Source: Oribacterium sp. UBA5894 | Lineage (GTDB): Bacteria > Bacillota > Clostridia > Lachnospirales > Lachnospiraceae | Length of the DNA stretch: 9,552 bases | Assembly: GCA_002431355.1 (NCBI GenBank) | Contig: DJEQ01000065.1 | Location: 1-9,552 of the forward strand | Direction: 5' to 3' | Part shown: piece after piece, positions 1 to 5,658 of the stretch | Numbering within the stretch: the first letter of the stretch is position 1 | Layout of the letters: each line of letters starts with the position of its first letter | Notes under the pieces: generated by a model | Databases searched by the model: none | The model's input: only the letters and a program-made list of their open reading frames with translations | What the model was told of the DNA's origin: nothing | Position numbers and translations under genes: made by a program

Positions 1-794
1 CGCCCGTCCTGCTCCGCCATGGTGATCAGGGTATTGCCCGCAAGCTTCGTATAGCCCGTTTTTCCTGCCACCACACGCGCATCATAGTAGGCAGTATCCG
101 AGCGAAGCATCTTGTGCTCCATATAGACGGTCTTTCCACCTGGATTCCGCGTCGTTGCTGGCAGCTTATAGGAGCTGTGCGACTCGATCTCGAGAAAATC
201 CGGATTTTCCATCGCGGCCGCTCCGATGAGCGCCATATCATAGGCACTCGTATAATGATCCTCCGCATAGAGTCCCGAAGGATTCGAAAAATGACTGTCC
301 TGACAGCCGAGACGCGCCGCCTCCGCATTCATGAGATCCGCGAAGCCCTCGCGGGAACCCGCCACATGACAGGCCAGTGCATTGGCACACTCATTGGCCG
401 ACTTCAGCAGCAGTGCATAGAGGCAGTCGCGCACGGTCAGCACGTCGCCCTCCTCGATCTGGGCGTTGGAAGAGCCCGAATCGACATTGTACACATCGTC
501 ATGACTGAAGGTCACCTTCTCATCGAGGTCACAGTTCTCCAGCACCACCAGTGCCGTCAGCACCTTCGTAATGGAGGCCGGTGGCAGCTTTTCATGCATG
601 TTTTTCTGAAATAAAATGCCACTGGTATCGGCATCCATGACGATGCCGGCCCCTGCGGTGAGCTCCGTGGAAGGAAAATTCCACGCCGCCTCGGCGCGAA
701 GCGAAAAAAGGGGGGCCCCCAGTGTACATATGAGAAGCGTCATGAGGACGGTCGCGCAGACTCTGCGCCAGCCTCGAGACTGAGATTGAATCAT
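1..794 (-). CDS. dacA: Serine-type D-Ala-D-Ala carboxypeptidase (peptidase S11, DacA/PBP5-like), 3' part missing
   Basis: This is a penicillin-binding-protein-type D-alanyl-D-alanine carboxypeptidase, which removes the terminal D-Ala of peptidoglycan stem peptides outside the membrane. Reading the minus strand from the ATG at 794 gives 264 intact codons before the window edge. The N-terminus is a signal peptide: a basic start (RGWRR), a hydrophobic stretch (about residues 13-31) and a likely cleavage site after AEA (residue 36). All three family motifs are visible in order: SITK at 74-77 (nucleophile Ser74, Lys77), SAN at 132-134, and KTG at 245-247. Their spacing fits family S11. The start follows a purine-rich AAAAGGA about 11 nt upstream. 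The C-terminal domain and any membrane anchor lie outside the window. The gene lies 169 bp downstream of the aminopeptidase gene, so shared transcription is possible but not shown. The family call is firm; the symbol dacA (rather than dacB or dacF) is by similarity only. Confidence 0.93.
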   Translation of the reverse strand, partial: MIQSQSRGWRRVCATVLMTLLICTLGAPLFSLRAEAAWNFPSTELTAGAGIVMDADTSGILFQKNMHEKLPPASITKVLTALVVLENCDLDEKVTFSHDDVYNVDSGSSNAQIEEGDVLTVRDCLYALLLKSANECANALACHVAGSREGFADLMNAEAARLGCQDSHFSNPSGLYAEDHYTSAYDMALIGAAAMENPDFLEIESHSSYKLPATTRNPGGKTVYMEHKMLRSDTAYYDARVVAGKTGYTKLAGNTLITMAEQDG

Positions 795-821
795 GATTAC
801 TGTTTTCCTTTTCGCCGCATC

Positions 822-833
822 CTTCAGCTGAAG
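822..833. repeat. Perfect 12-bp palindrome CTTCAGCTGAAG upstream of the carboxypeptidase gene
   Basis: The 169-bp gap between the aminopeptidase stop and the carboxypeptidase start contains the perfect palindrome CTTCAGCTGAAG, about 28 nt upstream of the carboxypeptidase ATG. The same gap holds a 9-bp direct repeat, GAGCGGCAG, at 837-845 and 890-898. The palindrome could be an operator or a small leader hairpin. I see no convincing -35/-10 pair and no T-tract terminator in this gap, so the role is open. Confidence 0.35.
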
Positions 834-963
834 ACCGAGCGGCAGATTTTTTCACTGATTTTCATACGCGCTGCAGGTACACCGTACGCGAGCGGCAGGC
901 CCTCGTCCCTCCGACATCCTGCCATCCGGCGCCTGTCGCACACGCTGTCTCTTGTCCTGCGCT

Positions 964-3117
964 CTACGCATCGAGCGGCTCGTTCAGTACCTCCGTCCCT
1001 GGAAGCACGAAGCGGCCATCCGCAATGAGCGGAATCGCAGAGCCGTCCGCCCGGAGTGCCGTAATGGTATCGAGCTCATGGTAGGGAATCGTAATGTCGG
1101 TATGAACGGCAAAATACGCTTTTTCCGGCGCGGTCTTCCGAAGGATCGAACAGCTGTTGTCCTTTGCGACGAGCTCCTTGCCATCCGGATTGTAGAGATG
1201 CATCTCCTCCATGAAGGAGTAGCAGGTATCGCCGACCGCGAAATGCGGTCCGGTTTTCTCTGCAATCAGAATCGGGAGCAGCGCGCCAATGCCGTAGCGC
1301 TGCGCCATCCGATAGGCGCGGGTATTCGTGCCGATCGCGAACTCGCCCATCGGCAGGCCCTCCTTCTCTCCGAAGATCACCTTTCGAATCAGTGCGCGGC
1401 CCTGCTCTGGATCCGGAAAATTGGCACAGCCATAGTCCGTGACCCGGCCGTTTTCAAACACGAGGCGAAGCTCCTTAAACTGGAAGCCTTCGATAAAAAC
1501 GGAATGCACGTGCAGTACACCCTCCGTGCCCTCAAGCTGCGGGGAGGTGAAGACCTCGCCCAGTGGAATGTTCACATCCGAGAGGCAGTTCTCAAAATTT
1601 GATTCCCGGGAGGGATCCTGGAGCGGGTGGAGCATCACTCGGAGGTCGGTGGCATTGCCCTTCCCGACGACGTGGACTGCGCTTGCCTGGTCGAGCGCAT
1701 CAATGAGCCGCTCCTGAATCGGACGATAGGCCTCGGACGACAGGGTATTCACCGCCTCCGTCTCCTGGAAGATGGCCTCGAAGTCCGGACCGATCGTCGG
1801 AAGCGGCCAGGCAATGATGGTGAAGGAACGTTCCTCCTCCAGCACAAACTGATGCACGAGAAGCTGGACACTGCTCTGGTAATGTCCATAGACGCCTGCC
1901 TGGTGCGGTGTAAAGCGAAGCCGGGCCGGCTTTTCAAGCGGTTCAAACTCCGGCGCGCCGAAGCTCTCCATCACGACTGGTCCGGCATAACGGCCGATCT
2001 CCTTCCCATACGAACGGAAGATCTGCTGCTGCTCCTCCAGCATACGCGCCGCAATCCGGTCGCCCATCACGAGCGCGAGGTCGTAGCTGTGATCATAATC
2101 CATCTGCGGATTCGGACTCTCATACAGCTGGCGTCCCTTGCCCGGAGTCCGTGTCAGGAAGTGCTGTGCACGGAACGGAAGCGTGAAATCATAGCCATCC
2201 TCCGCAAAATACTGCGCAGTCCGCTTCACCACCCGTTCGAAGCCTGCCGGGTAGCAGAACTCAATGACGGACTTCTTTTCATACGGCTTCCCCTGAATCT
2301 GGAAGCCATCCTTAAAGCCCTTGTACCAGGTAAAGGCCATGCGGTCAATGCGGTCATCCGGGAGCTTCGCGAGAAATGCCGCCGTCTGAAGAGCCGTATC
2401 GGAAACATAATAGCCGAACGCATAAATATCCTTTGCATCCCGAAAGTCGTGGTCGAGCAGTACCCGACGAGCATAGGAGCGCTCTGGCAGGTACATGGCA
2501 TCGAGCTTTCGTCGAAGAAAGTCCTCCGAATAATCATAGGCATAGCTGTAGAGCACGTCGCGAAGCTGCTTCGTGGTCGGAATGCCGGAGACAAACATAC
2601 AGTAGATCTGCACAAAGGTCTCCAGTACACAGACCATGTCGTCAAACGCACCTTCATACGCAGACAGGATCAGTCCTTCGATCTCCATATAGAGTGCGGA
2701 AAGCTCCGTTCCCAGCGTCCCAAGCCTCGCTTCTGCATAGGCCGGGTTCAGATAGGACTGCGCATACTGCGTGGCCGCCTCCGCATACAGCACCGTATTC
2801 CAGTGCTCGAGGGCGTCCGGGCTCATCGGAGAAGGCTGCGCCATCGGGTGCGCATTATCTGAATGCGCTTCCGGGCTCCTTTCCTGCATCGTCTGCCCGT
2901 CGGCGAACGTCGCCGTCGCCGACGCCTGCGGTCCCGTCTTCCCTTCTTCCGCCGCCGTCATCGCATCTTCTCTACCAAAGCGCACTTTCAGAAACGCATC
3001 CAGCAACAGAATAAAGTGCGCAACCTGTGAAAAATAGTCTTCGTAAGGCGCACCCAGGGCCTTCTCTTCCGGAATTTCGCGAATGCGCTCGATGATATCT
3101 CTATAACGTTCTGTCAT
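964..3117 (-). CDS. M29-family metallo-aminopeptidase (AmpS/AmpT type) with long N-terminal extension
   Basis: This protein is predicted to be a cytoplasmic two-metal aminopeptidase that removes N-terminal residues from peptides. It has 717 residues, against roughly 410 for classical M29 enzymes. The C-terminal half (about 340-717) carries the family's metal-ligand pattern in order: Glu521 in GEVFTSP, Glu592 in GEFAIGTN, His625 in KTGPHFAVG, then His672 and Asp674 in HTD. Tyr633, eight residues after His625, fits the catalytic tyrosine. The N-terminal ~340 residues are extra, apparently mostly helical, and have no motif I recognise. They include a low-complexity Ala/Ser/Pro/Gln-rich stretch at about 50-103 that looks like a linker or insertion. 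No signal peptide is seen. The ATG at 3117 follows a strong GGAGGAAG site with about 9 nt spacing. The gap to the upstream membrane cassette is 159 bp. The peptidase call is firm; substrate preference is unknown. Confidence 0.88.
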   Translation of the reverse strand: MTERYRDIIERIREIPEEKALGAPYEDYFSQVAHFILLLDAFLKVRFGREDAMTAAEEGKTGPQASATATFADGQTMQERSPEAHSDNAHPMAQPSPMSPDALEHWNTVLYAEAATQYAQSYLNPAYAEARLGTLGTELSALYMEIEGLILSAYEGAFDDMVCVLETFVQIYCMFVSGIPTTKQLRDVLYSYAYDYSEDFLRRKLDAMYLPERSYARRVLLDHDFRDAKDIYAFGYYVSDTALQTAAFLAKLPDDRIDRMAFTWYKGFKDGFQIQGKPYEKKSVIEFCYPAGFERVVKRTAQYFAEDGYDFTLPFRAQHFLTRTPGKGRQLYESPNPQMDYDHSYDLALVMGDRIAARMLEEQQQIFRSYGKEIGRYAGPVVMESFGAPEFEPLEKPARLRFTPHQAGVYGHYQSSVQLLVHQFVLEEERSFTIIAWPLPTIGPDFEAIFQETEAVNTLSSEAYRPIQERLIDALDQASAVHVVGKGNATDLRVMLHPLQDPSRESNFENCLSDVNIPLGEVFTSPQLEGTEGVLHVHSVFIEGFQFKELRLVFENGRVTDYGCANFPDPEQGRALIRKVIFGEKEGLPMGEFAIGTNTRAYRMAQRYGIGALLPILIAEKTGPHFAVGDTCYSFMEEMHLYNPDGKELVAKDNSCSILRKTAPEKAYFAVHTDITIPYHELDTITALRADGSAIPLIADGRFVLPGTEVLNEPLDA

Positions 3118-3193
3118 ATCTCATTTCTTCCTCCATCTTCTCTCATAGCTTCGCCCCATGGGCAGCGCTGGATCCTCGCGGTTTTCTATGGAC

Positions 3194-3261
3194 CGACCGA
3201 AAAATCAGTCGCTTCGTCCCTTCATCCAGGATCCTCCCTTCCTACGGTCCCCACGGAGGGG
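3194..3261 (-). other. Two small hairpins between the membrane cassette and the aminopeptidase gene
   Basis: The 159-bp gap between the 3-TM gene and the aminopeptidase gene can form two hairpins on the minus strand. One, nearer the 3-TM stop, is CCCC-TCCGT-GGGG (3249-3261). The second is CGACTGA-TTTT-TCGGTCG (3194-3211; seven pairs including one G-T). Neither is followed by a clear T-run, so they are weak terminators at best. They could be leader or mRNA-end structures. No confident promoter for the aminopeptidase gene is visible here, so readthrough from the cassette remains possible. Confidence 0.3.
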
Positions 3262-3276
3262 GCTCTACCGCACGGT

Positions 3277-3603
3277 CTAGATCATGGTCCTTACACCAAT
3301 GACGAGGAGTCCGATCCAGATCAGCAGGATGCAGCCCGACAGGATACCGCCGATACGCGCCAGGGTATACTTGCGCTCTGGATCATGAAGCGCACGCAGC
3401 AGATAATAGAGGGAAAACAGCGCCATCACCATGGACGTCAGTGCGATCGCGCCGAGTACCATGGGGCCCTGCCCCTGGAAATACACGGAAAGTATAAGTG
3501 CTGTAAGGAGAAGTCCAAGCGACAGCAGCATGGTCAGAATGCACGGCACCGTGCCGCGCGCCGTTTTCTTCTTTATATAATTGTATCGTTTCTTTTTTGC
3601 CAT
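3277..3603 (-). CDS. Small 3-TM membrane protein, possibly DUF6142-like
   Basis: This 108-residue protein starts with a very basic cytoplasmic tail (MAKKKRYNYIKKK), followed by three hydrophobic segments at about 20-42, 47-69 and 83-103. The loop between segments 2 and 3 contains the charged stretch HDPERKYTLAR. No catalytic motif is visible. The layout resembles small uncharacterised membrane proteins common in Lachnospiraceae; DUF6142 is my recollection of the family name, not a verified hit. Its ATG overlaps the TGA stop of the VanZ-family gene by one base (TGATG). An AGAAGG ribosome binding site lies about 8 nt upstream, inside the end of the VanZ gene. It is therefore almost certainly co-transcribed and translationally coupled with VanZ. 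Function unknown; an envelope role is inferred from the company it keeps. Confidence 0.8.
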   Translation of the reverse strand: MAKKKRYNYIKKKTARGTVPCILTMLLSLGLLLTALILSVYFQGQGPMVLGAIALTSMVMALFSLYYLLRALHDPERKYTLARIGGILSGCILLIWIGLLVIGVRTMI

Positions 3604-4094
3604 CAGGTTCGCCTTCTCTTCGGATGCTTTAAAAAATAACGTCGGATGCGCTCATGCTGCACGATGCGAAACATGAGGTAGCCGAGGGCACCGCCCAGGG
3701 TATTCAGGATAATGTCGTCGACGTCGCAGCTTCCAGCGCGGAAGATGAGCTGAATCATTTCGATCGAGTAGCTGAGAAGATAGGTGATGATCACCGCGTC
3801 GTACCAGTGTTTCCGACAGCGAGAGCTGATGACCCCGAGGATAAAACCGAAGGGCATAAATCCGAGGATGTTCCCATAAATGTTCAGGAACACGCCTCGG
3901 AATCCGATCTGCGACGCATGAAAAAGATACCGTCTGATTTCCACAAACGGCTTCAGATTATAGGTATAGTCTGCCTTTACGCCGAAGCCCCGCTCGGCCA
4001 TGTCCGAGAAAAACATGAGGTAAAAGAGCGCACCCAGGTAAAGGACGAAAAGGACCCAGCCGAAACGCTGGTTTCTCGTACTGTGCTTCGCCAT
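3603..4094 (-). CDS. VanZ-family integral membrane protein
   Basis: This 163-residue protein has four hydrophobic segments (about 12-30, 66-90, 98-118 and 126-144). It carries the VanZ-like family signatures: NLKPF at 46-50, NIYGNILGFMPFGF at 71-84, and the acidic SIEMIQL...DVDDIILNTLGGALGY region at 110-139. The family is named after VanZ of glycopeptide-resistance transposons, which gives low-level teicoplanin resistance, but most chromosomal members have no proven role. There are no vanHAX genes nearby, so resistance should not be assumed. The gene begins one base after the stop of the 49-residue membrane protein (TAAGATG) with no good ribosome binding site of its own, which suggests translational coupling. 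It overlaps the next gene by one base. The C-terminus is strongly basic (KHPKRRRT), as expected for a cytoplasmic tail. Confidence 0.9.
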   Translation of the reverse strand: MAKHSTRNQRFGWVLFVLYLGALFYLMFFSDMAERGFGVKADYTYNLKPFVEIRRYLFHASQIGFRGVFLNIYGNILGFMPFGFILGVISSRCRKHWYDAVIITYLLSYSIEMIQLIFRAGSCDVDDIILNTLGGALGYLMFRIVQHERIRRYFLKHPKRRRT

Positions 4095-4095
4095 C

Positions 4096-4245
4096 TTAGA
4101 AGGTGATGTCGTTCTTCCGCTTCAGAAGCAGCGCACCATTGACGATGGACAGGATGCCGGCAATGAGGCCAGACACCAGAATGATCACACCAAGCGCAAT
4201 CGAACCGGCGCCGACATTTCGCATCGTTTTATATACTCGTTCCAT
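4096..4245 (-). CDS. 49-residue membrane protein, first gene of the VanZ cassette
   Basis: This small protein starts MERVYKTMRNVG, has one long glycine-rich hydrophobic region at about 13-42 (one long or two short membrane segments), and ends LLLKRKNDITF. I chose the ATG at 4245 because GGAG sits 6 nt upstream. The reading frame stays open upstream to an ATG at 4434, but that extension is Cys/Arg/Trp-rich, lacks a ribosome binding site, and would place the start upstream of the predicted promoter. The protein resembles small conserved hypothetical proteins I associate with clostridial genomes; no function is known. It is one base upstream of the VanZ-family gene and is the first gene behind the promoter at 4385-4413. 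A role in membrane assembly or stability of the VanZ partner is only a guess. Confidence 0.72.
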   Translation of the reverse strand: MERVYKTMRNVGAGSIALGVIILVSGLIAGILSIVNGALLLKRKNDITF

Positions 4246-4313
4246 AGATATCTCCGATCTTCGACTTGAATCTTCGTACGCATAGGGGCATCGTTCAAGG
4301 CACCACCCCAGGG

Positions 4314-4328
4314 AGGGCACAGAGCCCT
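4314..4328 (-). other. Small hairpin in the leader of the membrane cassette
   Basis: AGGGC-N5-GCCCT forms a five-pair stem with a five-base loop, inside the approximately 130-nt leader that separates the predicted promoter from the 49-residue gene. The neighbouring CAGGG (4309-4313) can pair instead with CCCTG (4325-4329), so two alternative pairings exist. I recognise no known riboswitch in the leader. A regulatory role is speculative. Confidence 0.25.
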
Positions 4329-4384
4329 GTATCCAAACGCATGGTCTACTGAATCCGTCCAGCCTATGCATATATAACAGGAAC

Positions 4385-4413
4385 ATCTTAGCATAATGGA
4401 AATTTGATGGCAA
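4385..4413 (-). promoter_or_regulatory. Predicted sigma-A promoter of the 49-aa/VanZ/3-TM cassette
   Basis: Read on the minus strand, TTGCCA (4413-4408) and TAAGAT (4390-4385) are separated by exactly 17 bases. The -10 is preceded by TGC, an extended -10 feature. The predicted start, about 7 nt beyond the -10 (near 4378), gives a leader of roughly 130 nt before the 49-residue gene. The -35 matches consensus at 5 of 6 bases, the -10 at 4 of 6. Confidence 0.6.
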
Positions 4414-4425
4414 GTTTAGTATAAT
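4397..4425 (+). promoter_or_regulatory. Predicted sigma-A promoter of the GNAT gene, overlapping the divergent promoter
   Basis: A perfect TATAAT at 4420-4425 lies 17 bases after a weak -35, TGGAAA (4397-4402, 4 of 6). A start near 4432 gives a leader of about 100 nt before the ATG at 4535. The element physically overlaps the oppositely oriented promoter at 4385-4413, so RNA polymerase probably cannot occupy both at once. Confidence 0.55.
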
Positions 4426-4534
4426 CGAGAGCATGCATATCCCCCTGTCGTGTTCTTATGGGGCGGTGCGGCTGCCCGTCCGTCCTCCCGACTGCGAGAA
4501 TGCCCATTCAAACGTGTAGAGGAAGGAAGCCCAG

Positions 4535-5398
4535 ATGGACGCTGAATTAGTAAAGGAACTCGATGATAAAGGAAATGTCGCGGTCGAGGCACTCGTAGCA
4601 CTGTGCAATGCACACGACCACACAAATTATGATACGGAGCTCGATGGCGACTTCTACTATCTCGTCTGGAATGATGATCCAGAGGAAAGCGGCGTCGACG
4701 AGGCGCTCTTCGCCGTGCTCTCCGGTTATCTCCTCGGCGAAACGATCGATGGACAGCCGGTTCTCGAAATTGAAGCCTTCACACATCCTGCGATGCGACA
4801 GATCGGCATGTTTCGACTCTGCTATCAGAGTCTCCTCGATGATTTCCGCGGGTATCGGATCCGCTTCATGATCAAGCGTCCCACCGAAGACAATGCTTCC
4901 GTGGAAGGGATGGACACGCTGGGCAAGGAAGGCGAGGGCACAGCAGCTTTCGCCTCCTCGGGCACAGCGTTCATTTCCGAAACGCCCTCTCTCCGGACCG
5001 CAACGCCGTTTGTGCTTCCCGATACCTACGAAACACTCCGTGCCCTCGGTGCCACGCACCAGTATGACGAGCTCTTTCTGCAGAAGACCCTTGCGCGAGC
5101 GATTGCAGATCCCGGAGACAGCCTGTGTAACCGCTACGGCGAGGTGCACCTCACGCCGTTCAGTGCCGACACGCTCTATCTCCATGGCCTCCTCGTGTAT
5201 GACAAGTACCTGCGTCAGGGGCATGGGCGTGCGCTTATGGAAGCGGTCGAATCGACTCCTGCCGATGGCCCATACCAGCAGATTCTTCTCCAGGTTTCCA
5301 GTACCAATGTCATTGCCTTACATCTATACCAGTCCCTCGGCTATCAGGAGACGGACCGGGTACTGTACTTTCTGAATGCAGCGCCCCACGAAGGATGA
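4535..5398 (+). CDS. GNAT-family N-acetyltransferase with a probable degenerate N-terminal GNAT half
   Basis: This 287-residue protein probably transfers an acetyl group from acetyl-CoA to an amine; the acceptor is unknown. The C-terminal half (about 200-282) has a clear GNAT fold. A strand (LYLHGLLVYDKYLR) leads into the pyrophosphate-binding loop RQGHGR at 227-232. A later motif follows at 258-270 (NVIALHLYQSLGY), typical of the final helix and strand. The N-terminal half (about 15-115) has a similar order (AVLSGYLLGE, VLEIEAFTHPAMRQIGMFRLCYQSLL) but lacks the glycine-rich loop, so it looks like an inactive GNAT-like copy. A low-complexity linker sits at about 116-160. The ATG follows AGAGGAAGG with 8 nt spacing. 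It is the only plus-strand gene here, runs divergently from the membrane cassette and converges on glgP. The family is firm, the substrate unknown. Confidence 0.85.
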   Translation: MDAELVKELDDKGNVAVEALVALCNAHDHTNYDTELDGDFYYLVWNDDPEESGVDEALFAVLSGYLLGETIDGQPVLEIEAFTHPAMRQIGMFRLCYQSLLDDFRGYRIRFMIKRPTEDNASVEGMDTLGKEGEGTAAFASSGTAFISETPSLRTATPFVLPDTYETLRALGATHQYDELFLQKTLARAIADPGDSLCNRYGEVHLTPFSADTLYLHGLLVYDKYLRQGHGRALMEAVESTPADGPYQQILLQVSSTNVIALHLYQSLGYQETDRVLYFLNAAPHEG

Positions 5399-5414
5399 GC
5401 TGATATTTCATTCT

Positions 5415-5573
5415 ATAGGCACTGAAAGCGCTTTAAAGCTGAAGAATGCCTATAAAACCTGAATGTTCAGCAGAGAACCATAGGCATGATCAACGCCATT
5501 TTCTTATGCTATGCCTATTCATTTTCTGATTTTCATAGTCACTTCCAGCCATTTGGGAGAGAATCATGCCTAT
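5415..5573. repeat. Three 39-bp elements with 7-bp inverted ends (ATAGGCA...TGCCTAT)
   Basis: The AT-rich region between the GNAT gene and the terminator contains three elements of identical length: 5415-5453, 5480-5518 and 5535-5573. Each begins ATAGGCA (the third begins ATAGTCA) and ends TGCCTAT, the exact inverse. Each has a related core 13-15 bases in: GCGCTTT at 5428, GCCATTT at 5495 and GCCATTT at 5548. The rest of each interior differs. The two half-sites in a unit are centred 32 bp apart, close to three helical turns, so they face the same side of DNA. The gaps between units are 26 and 16 bp. They could be binding sites for a dimeric DNA-binding protein, a dispersed palindromic repeat family, or RNA stem-loops at the 3' end of the GNAT transcript. 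The repeat structure is seen directly; the role is unknown. Confidence 0.7.
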
Positions 5574-5600
5574 AGTGGATCGAAAACCGCTCATAAAAGA

Positions 5601-5636
5601 AAAAGCTCGCCCCGAGGGGCGAGCTTTTCTTTTTTC
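5601..5636. terminator. Strong bidirectional intrinsic terminator between the GNAT gene and glgP
   Basis: AAAAGCTCGCCCC (5601-5613) and GGGGCGAGCTTTT (5616-5628) form a 13-pair stem. The plus strand is followed by CTTTTTTTC, and the minus strand by TTTTTCTTTT formed from the left-hand A-run. It therefore works in both directions: for glgP, whose stop is about 23 bp away, and for the GNAT gene, whose transcript would first cross the 39-bp repeat elements. Confidence 0.92.
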
Positions 5637-5658
5637 AAATCAACAGATCCAAAGTGAA

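Noticed and set aside
592..855. Minus-strand open frame overlapping the carboxypeptidase start
   Set aside because: It is in another frame of the same strand. The true frame from 794 has the signal peptide and the SITK, SAN and KTG motifs.
1627..2862. Long plus-strand open frame of 411 codons antisense to the aminopeptidase gene
   Set aside because: It lies wholly opposite a gene with all M29 metal-ligand motifs. Its translation is Arg/Leu/Ile-rich with no recognised domain, as expected for a shadow frame in GC-rich coding DNA. The same holds for the plus-strand frame at 952-1602.
3603..4094. Glycopeptide resistance locus
   Set aside because: Only a VanZ-family protein is present; no vanH, vanA/B, vanX, or vanR/vanS is in the window, and such chromosomal VanZ-like genes are common without resistance.
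4246..4434. N-terminal extension of the 49-residue protein up to an ATG at 4434
   Set aside because: The extension lacks a ribosome binding site, has odd Cys/Arg/Trp-rich composition and would begin upstream of the predicted promoter. The ATG at 4245 has a good GGAG site.
4547..5224. Minus-strand open frame of 225 codons antisense to the GNAT gene
   Set aside because: It is opposite a well-supported GNAT gene with a strong ribosome binding site, and its translation shows no domain.
5415..5573. CRISPR array
   Set aside because: The repeated ends are only 7-8 bp and alternate in orientation, with just three units; no cas gene is nearby. This is not a direct-repeat/spacer array.
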